A stretch of DNA of 64,000 nucleotides from assembly GCF_001418015.1 (NCBI RefSeq), contig NZ_LIQG01000026.1, positions 1,054,001 through 1,118,000 on the forward strand. Reading direction: 5' to 3'. Origin of the DNA: Lacinutrix mariniflava. GTDB lineage: Bacteria > Bacteroidota > Bacteroidia > Flavobacteriales > Flavobacteriaceae. Below, piece after piece: positions 43,414 through 52,526 of the stretch. Made by a program: the position numbers and the translations under genes. Below the pieces are notes generated by a model. The model was not told where the DNA came from and did no database searches. It was given only the letters and a program-made list of their open reading frames with translations. The stretch's first letter is position 1. Every line of letters starts with the position of its first letter.

Positions 43414-44391
43414 ATGAAGACAATTCAATTTAGAGAAGCTATATGTGAAGCCATGAGTGAAGAAATGCGTCGCGACGAAAGCATTTACTTAATGGGTGAG
43501 GAAGTAGCAGAATATAATGGTGCATATAAAGCATCTAAAGGTATGTTAGAAGAGTTTGGAGCAAAACGTGTTATTGATACACCTATTGCAGAGCTTGGTT
43601 TTGCTGGTATAGCGATTGGTTCTACCATGACAGGAAATAGACCAATTGTAGAATACATGACCTTTAACTTCTCTTTAGTTGGTATTGATCAAATTATAAA
43701 TAATGCTGCAAAAATTAGACAAATGTCTGGTGGACAGCTTAAATGTCCAATTGTTTTTAGAGGTCCAACAGGATCAGCAGGACAATTAGGAGCAACACAT
43801 TCGCAAGCTTTCGAGAGTTGGTTTGCTAACACTCCAGGTTTAAAAGTAGTAGTACCATCTAATCCTTATGATGCGAAAGGACTTTTAAAGGCTGCTATTC
43901 GTGATGACGATCCAGTAATTTTTATGGAGAGCGAGCAAATGTATGGTGATAAAGGTGAAGTGCCAGAAGGTGAATACACAATTCCATTAGGTGTTGCCGA
44001 AATTAAAAGAGAAGGTACAGATGTTACTATTGTTTCTTTTGGTAAAATTATTAAGGAAGCATACAAAGCCGCAGACGAATTAGCTAAAGATGGTATTTCT
44101 TGCGAAATTATAGATTTACGTACAGTAAGACCTTTAGATAAAGAAGCTATTTTAAAATCTGTAAAGAAAACAAACCGTTTAGTAGTTTTAGAAGAAGCTT
44201 GGCCTTTTGGTAATGTTTCTACAGATATAACTTATATGGTACAAGCTGAAGCTTTCGATTATTTAGATGCTCCAGTTGTAAAAATAAACACGGCAGATAC
44301 GCCTGCGCCATATTCACCAGTACTATTAGCAGAATGGTTACCAGATTATACAGAGGTAATTAAGGCTGTTAAAAAGGTGATGTACAAATAG
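43414..44391 (+). CDS. pdhB: Pyruvate dehydrogenase E1 component, beta subunit
   Basis: This subunit pairs with E1 alpha to decarboxylate pyruvate on thiamine diphosphate within the pyruvate dehydrogenase complex. The 325-residue protein has the transketolase pyrimidine domain (MKTIQFREAICEAMSEEMRRD, MGEEVAEYNGAYKASKGM, DTPIAELGFAGIAIGSTM) and the C-terminal transketolase domain (SFGKIIKEAYKAADEL, IIDLRTVRPLD, LEEAWPFGNV). No alpha subunit or E2 gene lies in the window; in Flavobacteriaceae pdhB is commonly separate from pdhA. A -7-like TATTTTTG lies at 43385-43392, and a terminator follows. Confidence 0.93.
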   Translation: MKTIQFREAICEAMSEEMRRDESIYLMGEEVAEYNGAYKASKGMLEEFGAKRVIDTPIAELGFAGIAIGSTMTGNRPIVEYMTFNFSLVGIDQIINNAAKIRQMSGGQLKCPIVFRGPTGSAGQLGATHSQAFESWFANTPGLKVVVPSNPYDAKGLLKAAIRDDDPVIFMESEQMYGDKGEVPEGEYTIPLGVAEIKREGTDVTIVSFGKIIKEAYKAADELAKDGISCEIIDLRTVRPLDKEAILKSVKKTNRLVVLEEAWPFGNVSTDITYMVQAEAFDYLDAPVVKINTADTPAPYSPVLLAEWLPDYTEVIKAVKKVMYK

Positions 44392-44414
44392 AAAAATAAA
44401 AAATAATTTTATAT

Positions 44415-44459
44415 CAAACTTCATTAGCACAATTGTTGATGAAGTTTGTTTGTTTTTAT
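44415..44459 (+). terminator. Intrinsic terminator after pdhB
   Basis: CAAACTTCAT (44415-44424) and ATGAAGTTTG (44439-44448) form a perfect 10-bp stem around a 14-nt loop, followed by a T-rich stretch. Confidence 0.7.
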
Positions 44460-44547
44460 TCTATTCTCATCAAACATTTATATCTATAAGTCGTTCTTAG
44501 ATATGTGTTTATAATAGGACTTATAAAAAAACAATAAAAATTGACAT

Positions 44548-47049
44548 ATGAAAATGAAATATTTATTCTTGTTATTATGCTTCGGAAGTCTTTCCGCTTT
44601 AGCGCAAACTAAAGTTAGTGGTCATGTTTATGATGATACTAATATGCCTGCTCCATATGTTAATATTTATTTTGAAGGAACAAGTATTGGTACAATTACA
44701 GATGAAAATGGTACTTATTATATAGAGTCTGACGAAACACAAAGTAGTATTGTGTACTCTTTTATTGGTTTTAAAACAGAAACGGTAAAATTGCCGCAAA
44801 AAGTTAATTATAAGTTTGATATTACGTTACAAGAAGACGCTGCAACACTACAAGAAGTAGTGCTTGTATCGGGAAAGCAACCTAAGAAAAATAATCCTGC
44901 AATAGATATTTTACGTAAAATTTGGGCGAATAAAAGAAGTAATGGATTAAAGCAGTACAAGCAATATAAGTATGATAAATATGAAAAGGTTGAGTTCGAT
45001 TTAAACACTATAGATAGTACTACTATTAATAGTAAATTGTTCCGTGGAATGGAATTTGTTTTCGAGCAAGTTGATACTTCTAAAGTAACCGGTAAAACCT
45101 ATTTGCCAATGTTTATTAATGAGTCTTCGGCAGAGGTTTATGGTGATAATATTATAAAGGAAAAACGCGAGATTTTAAAAGGAAATAAAAATTCTGGATT
45201 TAGTAATAATCAAATTATTATTGATTTTGTTGACGATTTATATAGCGAGTACGATGTTTATGATAATTACTTAAAGTTCTTCGATAAGAGTTTTACAAGT
45301 CCTATTTCTAGAACAGGAATACAAACGTATAACTATGTTTTGGCCGATAGTTCTTTTATAGATAACAAATGGTGCTACAATATTATTTACTATCCAAGAC
45401 GTAAAAACGAATTGACCTTTAAAGGAGATTTTTGGGTTGCAGATACTACGTTTGCTATTAAAAATATTAATATGCAAGCTTCTAAAAGCGCGAATATTAA
45501 TTGGGTAAAAGAAATTTATATAGAGCAAGAGTTTGATGTTTTAAACGATTCTACTTTCTTGATTAAACGTGATTATTTTATGTCTGATTTTGCTTTTAAT
45601 AAAAAAGAAAAATCACAAGGTATATACGGTAAGCGTACAACTTTATATGATAATTATAAATTTGACGAGAAGAAAGATCCTAAATTCTATAAAGAAAAAA
45701 TTTATAGTTTTGATGAAGATTTATATAATCAAGATGAAGCTTTTTGGGATAAAAACAGAATGGAAACTTTAAGTAAAGATGAGAAGGGTGTTTATGTAAT
45801 GCTAGATTCTTTAAAGAATACTAAAAAATTTAAACGACTTTATAATTTAGGAAGTATACTAGCTTCTGGCTATGTAGAGTTCGATGAATTGAATTTAGAT
45901 TATGGACCTATTTTTTCAACCTTTGGATATAATGAAGTTGAAGGTGTTAGATTAAGAGGAGGAGGAAGAACGTATTTTGGACAGAACGATTTATGGCGTT
46001 TAGAAGGGTTTTTAGCTTATGGGTTTAGAGATGATAAATTTAAATACGGTATTTCTGGAAAATGGTTGGTCGATAAGAAAAGTAGATTGATTCTTTCGGG
46101 AGGAAATAGAAGAGATGTAGAGCAGATAGGAGCAAGTTTAACGAGTTCTACAGATGTTTTAGGGCGTAGTTTAGCATCTTCATCTGTAGTTGGTACAGGA
46201 ACCAACGATAAATTAACCAACGTTAATTTAACTACTGTTGCCATAGAAGCAGAGCCGTTTAGAAATTTTATTACACGCTTAAGCGGAACTTATAAAACGC
46301 TAGAATCAGCTTCGGAAACGTTTAGCTTAGATTATTTTACTGATGCTACACAGACAGAAACAAAATCTGAAATTAAACAATACGAAACAGCACTGTCTTT
46401 ATCTTATTTTCCAAAACGCGAAATGACAGGATTTGGAGTAGAGCGTAGAAATAAGAACGATGATTTTGCCAGAATTTTTGCGCAAATTACTGTTGGAGAT
46501 CCAACTTTATTTAATAGTGATTTCGATTATAAGAAATTACAGTTCTCATATTACCAGCCATGGTCTCTAGGAGGATTTGGTCGCTTAACAACTAGTATAG
46601 AGGTTGGTAAAACGTATGGAGATATTCCTTTAGGTTTAATGAGTGTAGTGCCAGGAAATCAAAGTTATTTCTCTATCTATAATACATTTTCAAATTTAGA
46701 TTTTTACGAGTTTGTAACAGACGAGTATGCTACACTTCATATAGAGCATAACTTTAACGGACGCTTCTTTTCAAGAATACCACTTCTTAAAAAGTATAAC
46801 CTTAGAGCTATCGTTGGCTTTAGAGGTGTAATGGGTAATGTTTCTCAAAATAACAGAGATATAAACGCTTCGGGACTTACTTATGTAGCTCCAAATAAGG
46901 AAGCGTATTACGAGTATAGTGTTGGTGTAGGTAATATTTTTAAAGTCTTTAGAATCGACTTTAATTTTAGAGGTAACTATCTAGATCCAGTGCTTAATCC
47001 GGAAGCTAGAAAGTTTGGTGTTACGGGAAGTTTTGGATTCTATTTTTAA
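44548..47049 (+). CDS. DUF5686 / carboxypeptidase-regulatory-like outer-membrane protein
   Basis: This 833-residue exported protein has a signal peptide ending near ALAQ (about 20). A carboxypeptidase-D-regulatory-like beta-sandwich follows (about 22-105; VSGHVYDDTNMPAPYVNIYFEGT, GTITDENGTYYIES). The DUF5686 region has a beta-barrel-like C-terminal half ending in VTGSFGFYF, with a terminal Phe as in outer-membrane barrels. Members of this family occur next to TonB receptors and in this exact place after pdhB in related genomes, as I remember them. Function is unknown. It is convergent with the TonB receptor gene, 23 bp between stops. Confidence 0.85.
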   Translation: MKMKYLFLLLCFGSLSALAQTKVSGHVYDDTNMPAPYVNIYFEGTSIGTITDENGTYYIESDETQSSIVYSFIGFKTETVKLPQKVNYKFDITLQEDAATLQEVVLVSGKQPKKNNPAIDILRKIWANKRSNGLKQYKQYKYDKYEKVEFDLNTIDSTTINSKLFRGMEFVFEQVDTSKVTGKTYLPMFINESSAEVYGDNIIKEKREILKGNKNSGFSNNQIIIDFVDDLYSEYDVYDNYLKFFDKSFTSPISRTGIQTYNYVLADSSFIDNKWCYNIIYYPRRKNELTFKGDFWVADTTFAIKNINMQASKSANINWVKEIYIEQEFDVLNDSTFLIKRDYFMSDFAFNKKEKSQGIYGKRTTLYDNYKFDEKKDPKFYKEKIYSFDEDLYNQDEAFWDKNRMETLSKDEKGVYVMLDSLKNTKKFKRLYNLGSILASGYVEFDELNLDYGPIFSTFGYNEVEGVRLRGGGRTYFGQNDLWRLEGFLAYGFRDDKFKYGISGKWLVDKKSRLILSGGNRRDVEQIGASLTSSTDVLGRSLASSSVVGTGTNDKLTNVNLTTVAIEAEPFRNFITRLSGTYKTLESASETFSLDYFTDATQTETKSEIKQYETALSLSYFPKREMTGFGVERRNKNDDFARIFAQITVGDPTLFNSDFDYKKLQFSYYQPWSLGGFGRLTTSIEVGKTYGDIPLGLMSVVPGNQSYFSIYNTFSNLDFYEFVTDEYATLHIEHNFNGRFFSRIPLLKKYNLRAIVGFRGVMGNVSQNNRDINASGLTYVAPNKEAYYEYSVGVGNIFKVFRIDFNFRGNYLDPVLNPEARKFGVTGSFGFYF

Positions 47050-47072
47050 GAACTCATAAAATAAGTATGCTA

Positions 47073-49613
47073 CTAAAATCTAATTCTAAAACTAGCGTTT
47101 GGAGTTAGTTTTAGTGATTTGTTGTCTATTTCAATGGTCTTTTCAGAGTCGTTTGGGTCTACTTCGTAATAGCGATTAATTACATTATTTTGGTTTGTTA
47201 GATTTATAATTCCCAAATTTAATGTGCCTTTTATGGCATTAGACATCTTAAACGAATAGCTAATAGAGGTGTCTAAGCGTAAAAAATCGTCTAGATTTTC
47301 GTTGTTTGGTAAATCGTAGTTTACAAATAGTGTATTACCATCTTGCACGGTTTCGTTGCCTTCAAGAGGTTTAGTATATGGTTGTCCGGAACGCCATAAG
47401 GCACCCACCGATATTTTTAAATCTTCTAAAATATTATAATTAAAAGCTAAAGTAGCAGAGTGTCTTATGTCTATATTATTAGGAAATGCTGAAGGTGTAA
47501 AACTCTCAAATTCGTAATCATTAATACTATACGTGTAACTTAACCAAGTACTGTACCTGTTAGTTGTTTTATTTATTAAAAACTCAATACCTTTTGCAGT
47601 ATAGTTTCCTGTAGCATCTAAGTATTGAAAATTGTTATAAAAACCTTGGTTTCCAGCGGTAATATCTGAAACTAACTTATAAAAACCAGTCGTTTCAATA
47701 TTTAAATTGTTTTGTTTAAATTCTAGCCCTAAAGAAGCTTGTTTACTAGTTGTAATTGGTATGTTTTCTTCATTTGCTAAAATCCAACGTCTGTTTTCTA
47801 CACCTAAAAAATCGTCTTGAAAATCTATTTTTTGGGTGGCAGATTGGTTTTTAAATTCACCTTCAATTTTTAAAGCTAATTGCCTAGATAACTTTTGTCT
47901 TAAGTTAATTCTTGGGTCAATTAATAATTTATTAAACTTTTGAAAATACGAGGCTCTAACTCCAGCTCTTATATAGGTTTTTCCTTTTCTATATTCGCCT
48001 TCGGTATAGAGCGCATGGTTTAACAATACATCTTTCTTTTCTCTATCAAAAGCAGGTAAAGAAACGTTCGTGCTGTTTGATATTCCTGTTTCGTTAAACT
48101 GATAGCCTGCTAAAAGTGTGAAGTTAGAATTTAAATGGTAAAAACTGTTTAATTTAATTCCTGTTTCTAAAACTTGATTGCCTTGTTGTAATAATTGATT
48201 GGTCTCGACTCTTAAATCGGAAGCATCTACAGTGTACCTAGAATAATAAGCTAATAGTTTAGTGTTAAATTTAGAGCTCCAATTGGCCTGCCAATGTCCT
48301 CCAAAACCTAAGTTTTCTTGAGTTAAATTACTTGATTTCGTTGTTGTACTATTATTAGAATCTATATTGGTTTCAGAATAATCTAAATTGTTATTTATGT
48401 ATATAACATTGGTTCTAAAGGTATGTTTATCGTTTAAATCGAACAATAACTTAGCAGAATAATCATAAAAAGAGAAGTCTGATGATGCGCTACCATTCTC
48501 AATAGATTGGTTATTGTTCAAGTCGCTATCCTGAAAACTTCTTGTAAAGTAGTTGTCGTAAGTAGGCGTAGATAATACATCTGTAAAAGAACGTCTTCCA
48601 GAAACATGAAGCTCTAATTTTTTAGTAATCGGAATTTCTAAAAAAGCATCTCCGCTAATAAGGTTAATTCCTGCTCCGCCAGAAAAAGAATTGCTTAGCT
48701 CGTTTTTTGTAGACATGTTAATTGTGCTAGAAACACCATCACTATATTGGCTACTCGTTCCATTTTTACTTACAGTAACTTTATTAGTAAGATTAGGATT
48801 GTAAGCCGAAATTAAACCAAAAAAATGTCCTGAATGATACATTTTTATATCATCCCAAAGCATTAGGTTTTCATCGTTAGAACCACCACGTACATTTATA
48901 TTAGCAATACTTTCGTTTGCACTTTCTATACCTGGTAATGCTTGTATAGATTGTAAAATATCGGGTTCTATTAAACCAGGAAGAATACCAAATTGCTCTG
49001 TATTTAATACTGTGCTTCCGTCTAAGCGTTTTTGTAAACCTGTAGTTAAAAACTTAGTGATATAAACTTGATTGAGTTGAAAATTACTTTCTAATAGCTC
49101 AATTTTAGTACAATTGTTTTCTTTTGAAAACAGTTGGTTCGCTATAAGCTCTTGGCTTTCGTAACCTAAAAACGAGATTGTAATTTTAGAGTTTAAAGGG
49201 ATTGCGTTTAATTTAAATGCTCCAATAGTATTTGTAGTTGTTCCGCGTTGGGTATTATTTACAACAATTGAAGCTCCAAGCAAAGGAGTGTTATTTACTC
49301 CATACACAAGACCACAAATTGTTATGCGTTTTTCTAGAACAGAAACAGTAATGTATCGTTTATCTAGAGCTTTAAAGTTTAAAAGTGTGTTGTTATTTAA
49401 ATAGGTTAAGGTTTGCTGTAAATTAAAAGTTGTAGAAGGTGTTTTTATTTCTATGCCTAAAACGTCTTCTGTAGCATAAGAAAACTTAACATCGAACTTA
49501 GTTTCAGTAGATTTTAAAAATGTATTAAGCGGAGTTTTCTCTGTTGTAATTTGACTAAAACAGAGGTTGAAAATGAGAGCAAATAAGCAAAATAAATAAT
49601 CTTTACTTTTCAT
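47073..49613 (-). CDS. TonB-dependent outer-membrane receptor with STN signalling domain
   Basis: This FecA-type receptor has 846 residues. After the signal peptide (to about 21) comes a secretin/TonB N-terminal (STN) domain (about 22-105) that contacts an anti-sigma factor. A carboxypeptidase-regulatory-like domain (about 110-190; GLVYGVNNTPLLGASIVVNNTQRGT) precedes the plug (about 210-310; LPGLIEPDILQSIQALPGIESANE, NVRGGSNDENL). The beta barrel ends in ASFRIRF. The STN domain, together with upstream fecR and fecI homologs, implies that substrate binding induces transcription of the locus. The substrate is not evident; an iron chelate or an organic ligand are both possible. It overlaps the fecR-like gene by 11 nt. 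Confidence 0.92.
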   Translation of the reverse strand: MKSKDYLFCLFALIFNLCFSQITTEKTPLNTFLKSTETKFDVKFSYATEDVLGIEIKTPSTTFNLQQTLTYLNNNTLLNFKALDKRYITVSVLEKRITICGLVYGVNNTPLLGASIVVNNTQRGTTTNTIGAFKLNAIPLNSKITISFLGYESQELIANQLFSKENNCTKIELLESNFQLNQVYITKFLTTGLQKRLDGSTVLNTEQFGILPGLIEPDILQSIQALPGIESANESIANINVRGGSNDENLMLWDDIKMYHSGHFFGLISAYNPNLTNKVTVSKNGTSSQYSDGVSSTINMSTKNELSNSFSGGAGINLISGDAFLEIPITKKLELHVSGRRSFTDVLSTPTYDNYFTRSFQDSDLNNNQSIENGSASSDFSFYDYSAKLLFDLNDKHTFRTNVIYINNNLDYSETNIDSNNSTTTKSSNLTQENLGFGGHWQANWSSKFNTKLLAYYSRYTVDASDLRVETNQLLQQGNQVLETGIKLNSFYHLNSNFTLLAGYQFNETGISNSTNVSLPAFDREKKDVLLNHALYTEGEYRKGKTYIRAGVRASYFQKFNKLLIDPRINLRQKLSRQLALKIEGEFKNQSATQKIDFQDDFLGVENRRWILANEENIPITTSKQASLGLEFKQNNLNIETTGFYKLVSDITAGNQGFYNNFQYLDATGNYTAKGIEFLINKTTNRYSTWLSYTYSINDYEFESFTPSAFPNNIDIRHSATLAFNYNILEDLKISVGALWRSGQPYTKPLEGNETVQDGNTLFVNYDLPNNENLDDFLRLDTSISYSFKMSNAIKGTLNLGIINLTNQNNVINRYYEVDPNDSEKTIEIDNKSLKLTPNASFRIRF

Positions 49614-50508
49614 ATTTGTAGAACGTTATTGTGTTTCCTTTGGCTTTGTAACTTATTTTTAATGGCGTTGTAACCGTTTGTAGTGCAATGTCTTTATTGT
49701 TGTAAGTAAATGTTCCGGTGAATAATACTTTGGTATCAATACCTTGGGTTGTTATTTTAATATTATAATGATTTTCTAATTCTTCAATAACATGAGTTAA
49801 TGGTGCTTTTGCGAAAGAAGCTTCGTGTTGAAGCCAAGTAGGATTTAAGCCATCAATATCTTCTACCAATTGTACTTCTCCGTTAATAACTCTAAAAGAT
49901 TTTCCTTTTGGTAATTTAATAGTTTCGTTATTAAAGGTTACAGCAACTAGGCCTTCATAACATTGTACTTCAAAATAATTTTCACGCTCTTTTATATTAA
50001 ACTGTGTACCTAAAACCTGTACTATTCCTGCATCTGTGTTTACTGTAAATTTTTCTCCTTTGCTAACTTTAAAAAAGGCTTCTCCGTCTAAATTTAGATT
50101 TCTATCTGTTTCCCATTCTTTTTTGTTGTAATCTAAGGAGGAAACTGCATTTAATATTACTTGAGAATTATCAGGAAGTGTAATGGTTTCTGTTTGGGCA
50201 ATAGTGGTGTTAAAGGACGTTTCATTATTAAAAAATGAAAAATAAGTAACGCATAACATAATGACTAATAGCGCTGCATATTTATATAATGATTTAAAGT
50301 TAAAAGGTATAACTTTAGTTTTGCTTGCGTGTTTAGAACGAAAAGCAGCCAATGCATCTTCCGCATTAACTTTTGGAGCTTCCATTTGGGAACTGTAATG
50401 TGCTATCTTTTCAATGATTGTAAAATCTTCAGAACGTTTTAAATCCTTAATTTCATCATTAGAAAGCTCATTATCTAACCATTTTAATATGTTTTTTTCG
50501 TTTTTCAT
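49603..50508 (-). CDS. FecR-family anti-sigma factor
   Basis: FecR-type proteins span the inner membrane, hold the ECF sigma factor and receive the signal from the receptor STN domain. The 301-residue protein has a cytoplasmic part (about 1-68; DNELSNDEIKDLKRSEDF), one transmembrane helix (YAALLVIMLCVTYFSFF, about 72-88) and a periplasmic FecR domain (LPDNSQVILNAVSSLDYNK, LNLDGEAFFKVSKGEKFTVNTDAGIVQVLGTQFNI-like blocks). A DUF4974-type C-terminus ends the protein (VLFTGTFTYNNKDI). It lies between the sigma factor (51 nt upstream) and the receptor. Confidence 0.95.
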   Translation of the reverse strand: MKNEKNILKWLDNELSNDEIKDLKRSEDFTIIEKIAHYSSQMEAPKVNAEDALAAFRSKHASKTKVIPFNFKSLYKYAALLVIMLCVTYFSFFNNETSFNTTIAQTETITLPDNSQVILNAVSSLDYNKKEWETDRNLNLDGEAFFKVSKGEKFTVNTDAGIVQVLGTQFNIKERENYFEVQCYEGLVAVTFNNETIKLPKGKSFRVINGEVQLVEDIDGLNPTWLQHEASFAKAPLTHVIEELENHYNIKITTQGIDTKVLFTGTFTYNNKDIALQTVTTPLKISYKAKGNTITFYKYEK

Positions 50509-50559
50509 TTTATTAGTGCTTCAACCTTAAGACAATTAATAAAGTCTTTACCCTACTTT

Positions 50560-51072
50560 TTATATATTTTCTATATGCTCCCTTAATATACTTAATGCAA
50601 TAGACATTCTTTTTTCTACAGCTTTTTGAGATATATCTAGCATTTCTGCAATTTCTCTATATTTTTTGCCTTCAATTCTATTTAATAAAAAAACCTCTCT
50701 TTGTTTATCTGTTAATAAAGAAATAGCGTTTTGAAGCTTCTTTTTAAACTCTTCTTCTTCTAAAAGGTATTGGGGACTTTCGTTATTGATATCAACATAA
50801 GGTGCTGCCTTTGCATATTCCATGACGACCTTTTGATGCTTAATCTTATTTAGAAATAAATTATTAACCGTAGTAAACAAATACGTTTTGGCTTTGCTAA
50901 AATCTATTTTAGAACAATTTTCCCAAATTTTAGAAAATGCATCTTGAACTAAATCCAAAGCATTGTCTTTGTCTCCGCATTTATAAAAGGCGAAATTACT
51001 GGCATATTGTATATGCTCTAAGTAGAAATTATTAAAAGAAGCTTCATTGCAAAGCTTTTTGTCATTGTTCAT
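50560..51072 (-). CDS. ECF sigma-70 factor, FecI-like
   Basis: This 170-residue sigma factor has region 2 (about 12-80; ALDLVQDAFSKIWENC) and region 4 (about 110-165; LTDKQREVFLLNRIEGKKYREIAEMLDISQKAVEKRMSIAL). The start at 51072 (MNNDKK) is preferred over an upstream ATG at 51096. It should direct RNA polymerase to the promoter of its receptor operon when released by the FecR-like protein. It is the first gene of the sigma / anti-sigma / receptor cassette and is divergent from the small ORF at 51181. Confidence 0.95.
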   Translation of the reverse strand: MNNDKKLCNEASFNNFYLEHIQYASNFAFYKCGDKDNALDLVQDAFSKIWENCSKIDFSKAKTYLFTTVNNLFLNKIKHQKVVMEYAKAAPYVDINNESPQYLLEEEEFKKKLQNAISLLTDKQREVFLLNRIEGKKYREIAEMLDISQKAVEKRMSIALSILREHIENI

Positions 51073-51180
51073 TGGGCAAAAATAATAAGAAAGCAAGGTA
51101 GTTTAAAAAAAATAAGAATAAAAGTAGGGTATTCTTATTTCGTGTTGTCTTAAGTGCATATTAACATAAAATTAAATATT

Positions 51181-51282
51181 ATGATACCAACAAAAATTTT
51201 AGAAATGCTAGAAATTGTATTAGCACTAGTGTTAATTTTTCTTTTGGGATATGCTTTAATTCTAGTAAATCAAATTTTATAA
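51181..51282 (+). CDS. Possible 33-residue single-helix membrane peptide
   Basis: An open frame ATG...TAA encodes 33 residues: a short polar start (MIPTKILEML) followed by one continuous hydrophobic helix (EIVLALVLIFLLGYALILV) and NQIL. It lies alone in the divergent region between the sigma factor and the 51383 lipoprotein gene. No ribosome binding site stands out, as is normal in this phylum. It could be chance, but the clean single helix is suggestive. Confidence 0.35.
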   Translation: MIPTKILEMLEIVLALVLIFLLGYALILVNQIL

Positions 51283-51382
51283 AATAATAGGTAGGGTAGA
51301 TTAAAAACTAATTGTCTTATTAATATATCGATGAAAATTCGCTAACAAAAAGAAAATAAACTAAATTGAAAAACTTAAAATT

Positions 51383-52441
51383 ATGAAAAACTTAAAATTA
51401 ATTGCCACAGTATTCCTAACAGCTTTATTAAGCTTTACTTCTTGTCAAGATGAAATTGATAATGAAACAGGAGAAAACCCAAACACGAACACAAACTCGG
51501 CAGATTCGCAAACAACATCAAATCTAAAGCGTTCATCGATGTATGATGGGTCTTTTGATGATTTTTTAGACGGAACATCATGCTCATCATTATTATTGCC
51601 GTTAACAGCTACCATAAATAATACACAAGTTACTATTGTAAGTGAAACAGATTACCAACAAGTAATAAATATTTTAGGACAGTTTAATACAGACGATGAT
51701 ACAATTGTGTTTCAATTTCCTGTGTCTGTTGCTTTAAGTAACTACACTCAAGTTGTGGTTACAAATCAAGCACAGTTTGATGCTATTGTAGAAGCTTGCG
51801 AAGCGGCAGAAGCTACAGCTCAAGACGCCATTTCTTGTATAGAAATAGATTTTCCAATAACTATTCTTACCTACAACCTAAGTGTTGAACAAACAGGAAG
51901 TGTAGTTATAGAAAGTGAAGAACAGTTATTTAACTATACTAATAATTTAGGTGAAGACGAGTTGTTTTCTGTTAATTATCCAATTACAATTACTGGAGCA
52001 AGTGATGCTACAGCAGTAATTTCTAGTGATATTGAATTGCAAACAAGTGTTCAAGATTGTGTTGATGAAGAGGATGTTATAGAAGATGCTGAAGCAGATG
52101 TTGATACCCTAGAACAAATTCTAGTTGATGGATTGTTTCAAGTAGATTCTTTTATAGATTCGGGTCTTGATACAGCAAACCAATATGTAGAGTTTACTAT
52201 CGATTTTGCTAACGATTTAAGTATTGTGGCAGAAAACACAGTAAATGCAACGATTCAAGATGTTGAAGGTACTTACGAGGTAACATCAGAAACAGAAGTG
52301 TTTTTAAGCCTTAACTTTTCTAATAACGCTAGCTTTACTTTATTAAATCAAAATTGGGAAGTTACTAGTTTTAGTAGTACAACAATATCTTTACAGAGTA
52401 CTACTAATGCAGCTGTAACTCTTGTATTAACTCAGATTTAA
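51383..52441 (+). CDS. Lipoprotein of unknown function with a duplicated internal domain
   Basis: This 352-residue lipoprotein has lipobox SFTSC (C21) and a Asn/Thr/Ser-rich linker (22-50). Two related segments of about 75 residues follow. One begins at CSSLLLPLTATINNTQVTIV and ends in the first FDAIVEAC. The other begins at ISCIEIDFPITILTYNLSV and ends in LQTSVQDC. Both contain an F-x-(F/Y)-P-(V/I) strand and a cysteine at each end. The C-terminal part (about 240-352) is beta-rich. A 17-bp tandem duplication covers the start codon. It heads a run of three exported proteins beside the TonB receptor cassette. The family is not one I can name. Confidence 0.75.
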   Translation: MKNLKLIATVFLTALLSFTSCQDEIDNETGENPNTNTNSADSQTTSNLKRSSMYDGSFDDFLDGTSCSSLLLPLTATINNTQVTIVSETDYQQVINILGQFNTDDDTIVFQFPVSVALSNYTQVVVTNQAQFDAIVEACEAAEATAQDAISCIEIDFPITILTYNLSVEQTGSVVIESEEQLFNYTNNLGEDELFSVNYPITITGASDATAVISSDIELQTSVQDCVDEEDVIEDAEADVDTLEQILVDGLFQVDSFIDSGLDTANQYVEFTIDFANDLSIVAENTVNATIQDVEGTYEVTSETEVFLSLNFSNNASFTLLNQNWEVTSFSSTTISLQSTTNAAVTLVLTQI

Positions 52442-52526
52442 AACATATTTCTACTCTTAAATTAATTACTATAAATATAGACTGTCATCTGTTTCAGGTG
52501 GCAGTTTTATAAAACACAGTAAAACT

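Noticed and set aside
46017-46244. Minus-strand frame within the DUF5686 gene
   Set aside because: No start context, no signal or domain, fully inside a well-supported gene.
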